Positions 38,701-51,500 of a stretch of 64,000 nt of DNA are shown piece after piece. Made by a program: the position numbers and the translations under genes. Numbering within the stretch: the stretch's first letter is position 1; every line of letters begins with the position of its first letter. The stretch is from Bugulina stolonifera. Its lineage: Eukaryota; Bryozoa; Gymnolaemata; Cheilostomatida; Bugulidae. Location of the stretch: positions 2,728,001-2,792,000 of the forward strand of contig OW285195.1 in assembly GCA_935421135.1 (NCBI GenBank), in the 5' to 3' direction. Under the pieces are notes generated by a model. It searched no databases and was not told the origin of the DNA. It saw nothing but the letters and a program-made list of their open reading frames with translations.

Positions 38701-41700
38701 ACTATATTGGTATGGTACAGGTATATACTGCATATGTACATACACTATATTGGTATGGTACAGGTATACACTGTATATGTACATACACTATTGGTATGGT
38801 ACAGGTATATACTGTATATGTACATACACTATATTGGTATGGTACAGGTATATACTGTATATGTACATACACTATATTGGTATGGTACAGGTATACACTG
38901 TATATGTACATATACTATTGGTATGGTACAGGTATACACTGTATATGTACATACACTATATTAGTATGGTACATGTATACACTGTATATGTACATACACT
39001 ATTGGTATGGTACAGGTATACACTGTATATGTACATATACTATTGGTATGGTACAGTTATACACTGTATATGTACATAAACTATTGGTATGGTACAGGTA
39101 TACACTGTATATGTAGATACACTATTGGTATGGTACAGGTATACACTGTATATGTAGATACACTATTGGTATGGTACAGGTATACACTCTATATGTACAT
39201 ACACTATTGGTATGGTACAGGTATTATACACTGTATATGTACATACACTATTAGTATGGTACAGGTATACACTGTATATGTACATACACTATTGGTATGG
39301 TACAGGTATATACTGTATATGTACATACACTATTGGTATGGTACAGGTATACACTGTATATGTACATATACTATTGGTATGGTACAGGTATACACTGTAT
39401 ATGTACATACACTATTGGTATGGTACAGGTATACACTGTATATGTACATACACTATTGGTATGGTACAGGTATACACTGTATATGTACATACACTATTGG
39501 TATGGTACAGGTATACACTGTATATGTACATACACTATTGGTATGGTACAGGTATACACTGTATATGTACATACACTATTGGTATGGTACAGGTATATAC
39601 TGTATATGTACATACACTATATTGGTATGGTACAGGTATATACTGTATATGTACATACACTATTGGTATGGTACAGGTATACACTGTATATGTACATACA
39701 CTATTGGTATGGTACAGGTATACACTGTATATGTACATACACTATTGGTATGGTACAGGTATACACTGTATAATATGTACATACACTATTGGTATGGTAC
39801 AGGTATACACTGTATATGTACATACACTATTGGTATGGTACAGGTATATACTGTATATGTACATACACTATATTGGTATGGTACAGGTATATACTGTATA
39901 TGTACATACACTATATTGGTATGGTACAGGTATACACTGTATATGTACATACACTATTGGTATGGTACAGGTATATACTGTATATGTACATACACTTGGT
40001 ATGGCACAGGTATACACTGCATATGTACATACACTATTGGTATGGTACAAGTATACACTGTATATGTACATACACTATATTGGTATGGTACAGGTATACG
40101 CTGTATATGTACATACACTATTGGTATGGTACAGGTATACACTGTATATGTACATATACTATTGGTATGGTACAGGTATACACTGTATATGTACATACAC
40201 TATATTGGTATGGTACAGGTATACACTGTATATGTACATACACTATTGGTATGGTACAGGTATACACTGTATATGTACATACACTATATTGGTATGGTAC
40301 AGGTATATACTGTATATGTACATACACTATATTGGTATGGTACAGGTATACACTGTATATGTACATACACTATTGGTATGGTACAGGTATACACTGTATA
40401 TGTACATACACTATTGGTATGGTACAGGTATATACTGTATATGTACATACACTATATTGGTATGGTACAGGTATATACTGTATATGTACATACACTATAT
40501 TGGTATGGTACAGGTATACACTGTATATGTACATACACTATTGGTATGGTACAGGTATATACTGTATATGTACATACACTTGGTATGGCACAGGTATACA
40601 CTGCATATGTACATACACTATTGGTATGGTACAGGTATACACTGTATATGTACATACACTATTGGTATGGTACAGGTATACACTGTATATGTACATACAC
40701 TATATTGGTATGGTACAGGTATATACTGTATATGTACATACACTATATTGGTATGGTACAGGTATACACTGTATATGTACATACACTATTGGTATGGTAC
40801 AGGTATACACTGTATATGTACATACACTATTGGTATGGTACAAGTATACACTGTATATGTACATACACTATATTGGTATGGTACAGGTATACGCTGTATA
40901 TGTACATACACTATTGGTATGGTACAGGTATACACTGTATATGTACATATACTATTGGTATGGTACAGGTATACACTGTATATGTACATACACTATATTG
41001 GTATGGTACAGGTATACACTGTATATGTACATACACTATTGGTATGGTACAGGTATACACTGTATATGTACATACACTATATTGGTATGGTACAGGTATA
41101 CACTGTATATGTACATACACTATTGGTATGGTACAGGTATACACTGTCTATGTACATACACTATATTGGTATAGTACAGGTATACACTGTATATGTACAT
41201 ATACTATTGGTATGGTACAGGTATACACTGTATATGTACATATACTATTGGTATGGTACAGGTATACACTGTATATGTACATACACTATATTGGTATGGT
41301 ACAGGTATACACTGTATATGTACATACACTATTGGTATGGTACAGGTATACACTGTATATGTTATATAGAATCCCAATTGACAGATAATAAATAATGCTG
41401 ATGGTATATAATCACACGTCTTGTATATTACGTAGATATATTATAGTTTTACTGTATAGATCTGTGTTATACCCACACCTAATGACAGATATAGAATAAT
41501 ATAACTACATGTGTATACAATGTGCTAAATACTATTATAACATCACCTCTACTATGTGTATATTGTGACAGTATAGTTATTACCATAGTATACAGTAGAC
41601 ACCATCACACAATAAATCATTATGTTATTATTTATATGTGTATATGAGTTGTCTCCCTCTACATATGCTGTCCCATGGTTGTGGTGTATACTAGATGGAA

Positions 41701-44700
41701 TACTACTTGTGTTACAGTCACAGTTATAATAGTGAACTACAAGTAAATATTTCCTCCCTGTCCACTTTAAATAGAATTTTAGTAGTGAGTTATTCTGGGT
41801 TACTTGACTGTCTGGATGTACTAAAGGCACACTTTACTACAGTCAACACCTTATTTATTAGCTTCATAAGTGATCATAGATGTAGTGTTATACCATGTAG
41901 GCCTACATGCACTAAAAGTAACAGATATTATTTAACACACCAATATACATTTACCTAATAATACAATCTTGGTGTAGTGCACAACTTATAAGTATCCAAT
42001 CCAAATTTATTTCTACCATCCATGTCAGTGGATACAGAAATGTTACACGTACATTGTACATGTACAATGTACGTGTACATCTACATGTACATATTATACA
42101 TGTATCCATCTACATGCAGTAATACTCACTGGTTGGTACCAAACTCTTGGCTATAACAGTACAACGATCTATCATACTGATATCTTCAGCACCTTCCAGT
42201 TCATCTATCTTGTTTCTGTACATTCTGACAACATCTGAATCATTTGAATAGTTGATGATCTCTTGTGTAGAGTTCCACAGACACTGCATCTCATACCATT
42301 TATCTAGAACAGGTACTGCAAACTCTTCTACTGTCTGTACACTCTCCCTCACATACTCTGCTATCTCTTTCTTTAACTTTTCAGACTCTGCTCTGATAGC
42401 TTCAATCTGAAACAAATAAGAGTTTATCTGTGATAATTGTATGGTAGACATAATGTACACAAAGTAACAGCAGGAAGTTGTCTTCTCATAGCTTAAGTGG
42501 AGATAAATACGGCAGTTACTTCATATAATTAGACAAATATTGCTGCATGCATTTTATCATGGCACACTTTCGGTGAGTGCCTGTCCTTACTATTTTTACA
42601 GATTTCTTGATAGTTTTCTTTGATGTAAAGGCTGCTGATTCAAATAAAATACAAGATACAACAAACAAGCTATTCTTTAAACAAAACTACCTTTAAGGTC
42701 ACTAATTGATAATAAAGTATATAATTTATGTCGTTTCATGTGAAATTTTCAATTAAGAATTTTACAGAAATCTATGTTTAGATTTTTTATTAACTCCACT
42801 GTTACATGTAGGTAAAAGTTCCACCATTACTGAAACTAGTAAACAATGGTTCTACTTTTTCAACACATGAATGTTTACTGTTAGTGTCGCATAGCTTATG
42901 CCAGCAGGCGCCCCATGAATGTGACTATCTTATACATGTATGGCCCATTCATAACCCTGGGTTAGAGACACATCTAGTACACATAGTACAACATACAAGT
43001 ATAATACATGCGCATGTACATGTAGATGTTCAGTACATGTACGTGTAGTAAATGCACAGATTTGCAGTGAAAGGGAACATTGATGATACAAAATTTCATT
43101 TTACACTCTACCTTTTCTTCTGTCATCCTGTCTATCTTTAACACCATCTGATCTGCATCGTATTCTATGTCAGCTAGCTTGTTCCAAGCCTCTTTTTCAA
43201 TCTTATCCACCTCAGCGACCTTCGCAGCAAGACTCTCTGATTTCTTGTCTAGACGTCTCCTCAATTCCTTAGAGAGGTCATGAAGTGACTGAACATCATG
43301 ATTAGGATTATTCTTCCCTGTAATACCATAGCAGTAGATCTCGTTTCTGAGTAATAATAAAGGATTCAGATGGATTGTTAAATAAATTTCAGGATAATTT
43401 TTACTATACATGTAAACACACATGTACAGGAATACATACATGTATGTTTACAGATTACCGTGGTTACATTTGTTACAATTTCTAACAGATGATGATTTAC
43501 ATGTTCTCTTGGGCGTAAAAAGGTGTAAACTTGGAATAGACTCTGATCCTGTTATTCTAAACAGTCTTCACAGAAGAGATCATTACTGGTGATGGCTATA
43601 ATCTTACACCCAGTGACAATACAAAGTCTTTAAGAGTTAATATTGATGAGAAGCTGTCTTTTAACAACTATATAGACAACATTATTAGTCAATTCGAGAG
43701 AATATTGTTTTTGATAAGAAAGCTAAGAACTATCCGTTTAAGCAACGAAGGTTTAAAAACTTTTCACCGCACCAAAATTGCAATAGAACAATTGTTCTTT
43801 ATCACTGGTGCACCAGTTTTTCACAGTCAATATCCAATACAAATAAGATCATACTGGAACTCATTCAAATAAGTGCTAACAAGTTATTATACCTGGACCA
43901 AACTACCAACAATGGCTACACATGTTTGACATTGAACCATTATATGATTCCATGCTTGAGCTCACAACCTCCTATTTTTTTACAAAAAGTTATCTAACAA
44001 AACCATCTTCTTTTGAACAGAATACTTAATATTTCATGTGAATTATTCAGTGAAAAATAAAAAAATACAACTCCAAGATGCCGATCTAAATCAAGGCCTA
44101 ATAGCTTTTTGAATGTTTTTGTGACATACGTCAGCGTGAATCATTTTCTTTCTAACGTAACAAAAATATTTCAAGTACAAGTAATTTTGTGCATTCTTCC
44201 ATAATGCAACTGCTCAATTTTATAAAAGCACATGCAGGCTCCTCGTACCAAAATGCATAATTTATGCTTATCAATATAAAACTTATTTTTATGTGATTTT
44301 CTTTACTTGAACCAAACTACCGACAATGGCTACACCTATTGGATATCGAACCGACGAATGATCCCATGTTGGAGCTCACATTCTCTTGTTTTTGCAAAAT
44401 TTTATTTAACAGAAATCATCCAGCAGAATAAAATTTAATACTTTGTCGGAGGCTTTTCAGTAAAAAATAATCAATACAAGAACATCGATCTAAATTATAT
44501 TTAAGTTCTAGCAACTTTTTTACATACTTGATGACATACTAACAATAATTTTAAATTAGCATAATTAAAACATTTAATTTTATCAACTTATGATAAGGAA
44601 ATGAACTAATCAAATCCCATATATACATGGCACAGGTAAAATATCAGCAATCACAATCATTTACAATGTATGTTACTTAAGCACAAAGTCAACAGGAAGC

Positions 44701-45534
44701 TGTATATGACCAAGCAATGCGGCATGGAATGGAGACAGTAGCAGTGACAAAATCACAAGAGGAGAAATTACTAGTGGCGGAGATGAGAATGCTGAGATGG
44801 TCATTGGGACTATCAAAAATTAACCGAATAAGAAATGAGGATATTAGAGAAAGTTGGTGAACTGAGAGGTGAAATAAGGGATATAAGATTGATGTGGCGG
44901 GGACACGTGTTGAGAAGAGATAAAGAGTATGTCGGGAAAAGAATGAGACAACTGGAGGTAGGAAAGCAAAAGAGAGGGTGCCCCAAAAGAAGATGGAAAG
45001 ACTGTTTGAAAGATGATATGGCAACAGCAGGACTGGTAGAAGAAGACGCACAAGACAGGGTTAGATGGAGGAAACGGATCCGCAATGTTGATCCCACCTG
45101 ATGGGAAATGCCAGAAGGAGAAGAAGTTACTTAAGCACAAATTGGTGTTTAACTACTATTGACACTGTCCATTGCATTCGATATATTCAATTCAATACAA
45201 ATTTGTCTAATGGATACAGACCATGGACCGATTAGAAATCTTATACAATGATACTGTTTTACATGTACACACAGCTATCTACTTACCATTCTTATCCCTA
45301 CAGACCACCTTGGTGTTATCACATCTCAAACAGAACCTGGTGTAGCAGATAGAGCATGCTTCCTTCTCTGGGTGGTTGGCATGCTGTGCGCACTTGACTG
45401 ACACATACCTGTTAGGTGCTTGCATGTATTCTTGGATAGGTATAAACTCAACATCCTTTGCCATGTACTTCAACGTAAGCTGTTGGGTTATGAGGACGAG
45501 TAAATTACCTAACTATACAATATTAGTTTAACAT

Positions 45535-45567
<33 letters not shown>

Positions 45568-48500
45568 ATATAAAAAGACGAAACGGTCCGCGGTCCGCGG
45601 TCCGCGGTCTGCGGTCTGCCGTCCTCCAATCAGATTCGGGGTCGAAAATCGGGACAACTCATATATGTTGCAATGCTGCCGGTCAGGATCTCGGCTCCGG
45701 GTGGTGCTAGGACCTCGGGACCGGGTCCCCTTGCATCGCTGCCGGGGCGGGTCACTAGCCTTAGGACCTCGGCCCCGACCCAAAGGTGGGGTGGGTACAC
45801 AACCCACCCCACACGCCAAATAAGTGTTGGATCTTGGGCTATGCCGACGGCGAAGACCCTCCCGGACCCATGATTCATAATATATGTTATAATGCTGTCG
45901 GCGAGAATCTCGGTTCTGGGTGGTGGTAGGACCTTGGAACCGGGTCCCCAGGCATCGCTGCCGGGGCGGGTTGGTAGCCTTAGGCCCTCAACCCTGACCA
46001 AGGGCGGGTGGGTACATGACCCACCCCACCCCACACATTGGTGTTAGAACTCGCGCTATTGACTTGGAGTTGTCTTCTTAATGCAAGGGGGCACAACTCC
46101 TCATGGAATCATTGTAACATGCCTGTGCCACCAGAGGTCATGTACATGTATGACCGCAGTACATGAACACAAGCCATCATTTGATCCGAGCGAAGCGAGC
46201 AAATTTTGCAGTGAAGCTTGCGTCGCAGACCAAGCACGAAGTGCTTGTATAACAAAAGACAAGATGATCTGCGGACTGTCTTCTGCGGGGTGTCGTCCTC
46301 CGCTCAGATGTGGGTCAGAAATTGAGATAATTTTTTTAATCCTTTACAATGCTGCCAGTCTGGATCTCGGTTTCAAGTAACGCTAGGACAATGGGACTGG
46401 GTTCCCGGCATTGCTGCCGGAGCATGGTCATCGACTTAGGCCAGCCACTCTGACCCTGGCCCAAACGCTGCAGAGAGAGTTACAAGACTGTAAGTTGCTT
46501 GTACGCAAGGAATTTGTCTATTAAGCAGTCAGAGACTTGTTTCACATAATATACATCCTATATAAAAAGACGAAACGGTCCGCGGTTTACGGTCTGTCGC
46601 CCTCCAATCAGATTTGGGGTCGTAAACCGAGACGATCTATATAATTATGTTGCAAGGCTACCGGGCAGGATCTCGGCTCCAATTGGTGCTAGAACCTCGG
46701 GACCGGGTCCCCCAGCATCGATGCCAGGGTGATTCTGTAGCCTTAGGCCCTCGAACCCTATCTAGGCTGGGGTGGGTGATCGACCCACCCCAACCGCTAT
46801 ATTGGTGTTGGATCTGAGGCTATGTATTTGGAGTTATCTCCCTAATACAAAGAAACGCAACTCCTCATGAGGTCACTGTAGCATGTCTGCGCCAACAGAA
46901 CTCATACACATGCACGACTGCCGTACATGAACACAAGCCATGTGAGCGAAGCGAGCAAATTTGGCAGTGAAACTTGCATTGCAGACCAAGCACGAAGCGC
47001 TTCTAATATATAAAAAAACGAAACGGTACGCGGTCTGAGGTCTGCTATCCTCCAACCAGATTTAGGGCCAAGATTTGGAAAAATTTATATAACAAGCACT
47101 TCGTGCTTGGTCTGCAACGCAAGCCTCACTGCATTAGTTGCTCGCTTCGCTCGCATGTTATAATGGCTTGTATTCATGTACTGTGGTCATGCATGTGCAT
47201 AACCTCTGGTGGCGCAGGCATATTACAATGGTTCCATGAGGAGTTGCGCCCCATTGCTTGAAGAAGACAACTCCAAGTCGATAGCCTGAGTTCCAACACC
47301 AATATGTTGGGTGGGGTGGGTCGGGTACCCGGGTAGGGAATGAGGGCCTAAGGCTACAGACCCGCCCCGGCAACAATGCCGGTGGACCCGGTCCCACGGT
47401 CCTAGCACCACCCGGAGCTGAGATTCTGACCGGCAGCATTGTAACATATAACTCACGGGTCCAGGAGATTTTTGCTGCCGGCATAGTCTGAGTTTCGACA
47501 ATTATTCGGCGAGTGGGGTGGGTCGAGTATTTACCCCACCCTAGGTCGGGTTCGAGGGCCTAAGACTAGGAGCCCGTGCCGGCAGCGATGCACGGGGACC
47601 AGATCCCAAGGTCCTAGCGCAACCCGGAGCCGAGATGCTGACCGGCAACATTGCAAAATATATGAGTGTCTCAATTTTCGACCCCATATCTGATTGGAGG
47701 ATGGCAGACCATTAACCGCAGACCGTTAGCCGCAAACCGTTAGCTGCAGACCGTAGACCGCAGACCGATTATCTCCTGTTGTATGATGGCACAGCGTTGC
47801 TGGTTAGGATCTCGGCTGTGGGTGGTGCTAGGACCTTGGGACTCGGTCCCCTGGCATCGCTGCCGGGGTGGGTTCTTAGCCTTAGGCCATCAGACCTTAC
47901 CCAAGATGGGGTAGGTGCCCGACCAGCTCAACCTACTCCGATCACTATATTAGTGTTGGACTTCGGGCCATAGACGTGGGGTGTCCTCTTAATGCTAGGT
48001 AACACAACTCCTCATGGAAACATTACATGAGAATTAAGCAAGCAAACATTGCACTGAGACGTGTGTCGCCGACCAAGCATAAAGTGTTTGTCCATAAAAT
48101 ACCAGTCCCTGACTTGAGTTTAAACATGGGCACCTTATCCCTAGAGAACACATTACCACTGTACCCGTTCAGAAACCTACTTTGAACCTTCAAACTGTTC
48201 AGTTCTGGGCTAACTAGTACCGTAACTGGTCAACAAGCAATAGCATAGCTGAAACTTTATGAACGCTGATAGAAAAGCTTAGTAGGATTTCTTGGGTTAA
48301 GCTATTTTCTGGTGGTGCATTTTAACCTACTTTACAGATCAAAAAGTAATTTCAGATTGTATTTACCTGCTTGTCCTGCTGACAGAGTTTCTTCTGATTC
48401 TCCACACAGAAGGTAACAGCTTTAGTTGGAGTCTCTTCACACAGATCACAGTATACAATATCAGTCTCATCCTCAACCTCTTCTTCCAGAGGATCATTCA

Positions 48501-51500
48501 GGTTAGATTTAGGTAGAGCTGTGACATCTGTGATGTCATGGATTATTCTGGATAATAGAAAGAGGGCAATTGACTAATATCTTGATAAACTGATGATAAT
48601 ACATTCATGAATGGTGTCATTGGGTTCTAGAAAATTCGAAGTCTCAATTAAAGTCTGGCAGGGATTTTTTTTGTTATAGGTTGATCAATTACCCACTACG
48701 ATATCCTAAATGTTCCTCCTGATGGTATATCAGCTCTAACTTTTTCTGCGTAAAAATTCTTTAGTGGGCCGTTCTAACTGTGGCCGATCAGCCTTCAGGC
48801 CTTGCAGAGAAAGTAAGTCATGCATAGAGAGAGCCACTTTTTTATCAAATATTAGTCAGTTGCTAATTGGATTTTTATAAAGTAACATCTCTACATCTAC
48901 AGCTACATGTACATTTGCTTGTCGATATCCAGACTATCTTATACACATTTTAGATAGACACATACGAGTATACGTATGGTAGACAGATGTAGTAGGACCT
49001 GGTTGCCTAAATAATAACAAGTTGGACTATTCTCTCAGTGGTAGAACAGTACTAAGTCTATTTTTGGTTCTTCAGACTATCCTTCTACATGTATATTTGA
49101 GTTACATATTATTTTTATAGTGGCAATCATATCTGATGGTCAATTAAATAATAGTTCCAAGGATTCTCTCATAGCCCGGTAGCAAGGTAGATTTATCTTT
49201 CAGGTTCGTAAAAAAAATTCCTTGAGACTTGCTGACAGTTGATTTTGGTAAATTAACATGTGCTGATCACGAATATAACAACCTGCCACGGTATAAGTGT
49301 GCCGATCACTGTTTATTTTTCAATTTAAAATTTTTATTTTGTGTCAAAATAAAGTTCGTTTTTTGCGGAGTTGTCCACTCTCGCTTCAGAAATTACTGGA
49401 TTTCCAATAAACATTATTGCCCAAGCTCCAAAACAAATTCGAGGTCCATGCATGACAGACTTAAAAATGTGCTATTTTGATTCTCAGGTTACATTCACTA
49501 CTTTACTAGCCAACATACGGTCTCATTTTGTCTGCTTGTCAGAATTAGCAGAATTATGTCCTGTGCTATTCATTTTGAGGAATACACTGATGAAACAGTT
49601 TTGATTTTATGTAAAGATAAGATTGAAAAGTTGACATATTTTGCTAACTTGTGGCTGACTACTGATAAGAATCCAGAGAATACAATAGCTGACAATTTTT
49701 TGACTAATTGGAAAGTGAAAACATTGGAATCATCTGTCTCTGACTCTCCCTCTGAAACTGATGAGGCGAAGTATAAGGATAATTTATGTGAATCACACAA
49801 TATATACTACCACCCAAAATGTTATCTGAGATTTGCAAGCCAAAGTAAATTGGACAGAACTTTAACTCTAAAGAAAAAGGTGAGAGATGTAAATACATGT
49901 GTAATGAATATTCCGATTCTGAATCTGTAGTCTGTTTAATTAATTAATATAAATAAATATAAATATTTATATTATTATTATAGTTATAGCAAGTAAATAT
50001 AATAATAATATAAATATTATTCTAATGTAAATGTTTATATACCGTATTCAACTAAAGTGCAATATACATGTATATTCATAAACTAAAGTATATTATTATT
50101 AGAGCAAAACTGTTAATTATTAATTAACATTGTTGTTTTGTATGAACTATATATAAATATATAGTGTTGTAGGTAAATTTTTACGCTGGAAATAGTTGAT
50201 AGTTGTCTGTATTACATTGTTGCATTTATAAAGCAAGCTAGCCATTATTTTAAATGTGTCATGTCTCTGCAGGCCGGTGGCGAATTTGGCTTGTCTAATG
50301 ACGAACCAGAACCCCCCAAACAACCAAGGTATACCAGATCTAAAGTCAATGTCAAGTTGAAAGCAAATGTTCTACCAAAACTGTGCATAATATGTGAGAA
50401 ATCGCGCAAGAGACGGGGATCCCTTGGGGAAGATAAACTCAGGCGAGCAGAAACCATCACATGTGGTGTGTATAGTATTGGCATAGAATACAGTTTTATT
50501 GTACGTATTGAGTGTTATTTCAATGTCTCCTATTACCAGCAAAAATTTTCTATGAATCATAGGAAAGCTGCTAGAAGCTGCAAAATGGCTAGATGATACT
50601 AGAATACTAACATTGATTGGTGACAGTGATTGTGTAGCGCTAGAGGTCCACTACCACAACTCTTGCCGGGCAAAGTACATCAACTCATATGAATCACAGC
50701 GAAGGTATAATATATAAATCTAGATCTATTGAATATCTTCCACGCTTCAAGTATAAAGTGTTAGCATTAAATTGATTTTACAACTACCAGCTGTCATTTG
50801 AAACCAGTTTACTAGTTTTACCATTCAACATATATCTATTATAGAACTACGTATATGGAAAATTTAAGTGTATTATTGTTGCAGCACCACGGTTAAAGAA
50901 GAAAATAAGTGCTGGAATCTCTTTTGTAAGGAAGTTGTCGAACGAGATATTTTAACTTTGAAGAAAAACTTCCGCATGGTGCACTTGCTTGAGCTCTACA
51001 AAAAATACTGCACCGAAGATGAAGTGAATCACTCGTAAGTGACCGGTAGAAACAGTGTTGTTATTAAACTAGACTAAAATGCGAGTGGTTGTATGAATAA
51101 GATGGCACTGTACGAGGGTGTAGAGCTTTTGTCAGGGCTTAATTTAAATTGCTGCACACATGTTATGTCAAATTGAAAATTTTCTTCTTCATGTGGAAGT
51201 GGTGGTTCCGAAGTGTTCTTTTTCTTTGTTATGCTGTACTTTCATGTTCAACTCAAATTACTAAAAATTACATTGTAGAACAGGCTGGATGAAATACCGA
51301 CTGCAACAACAGTATGGTACGGAGCTTCTGTTTCACACTAGCTTGAGGAAGAATGTTAGTGAGCTAGTAACCAAAAGAAACGTGAAGCGAGCAGATGTAG
51401 TTGATGACCGGCATATCAGAACCAATCTGAGTTTGTCTTCAAACTCATCTGGCACATCAGGTAGCTCTCCAACTGACTATTTGCAACCAGTGGAACAGAT

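Noticed and set aside
31486..39116. Series of open frames of 200-909 codons across the 41-bp satellite
   Set aside because: They arise because the monomer has no stop on the plus strand. The peptides are pure low-complexity repeats and overlap one another in all frames.
42974..43441. 155-codon frame around TRIM exon 4
   Set aside because: Only 43317-43112 is coding; the rest is intron read-through with TACATGTA-type repeats.
49229..49480. Extra upstream exon of the nested gene
   Set aside because: No motif, no donor that joins in phase, and the ATG at 49556 gives a natural start.
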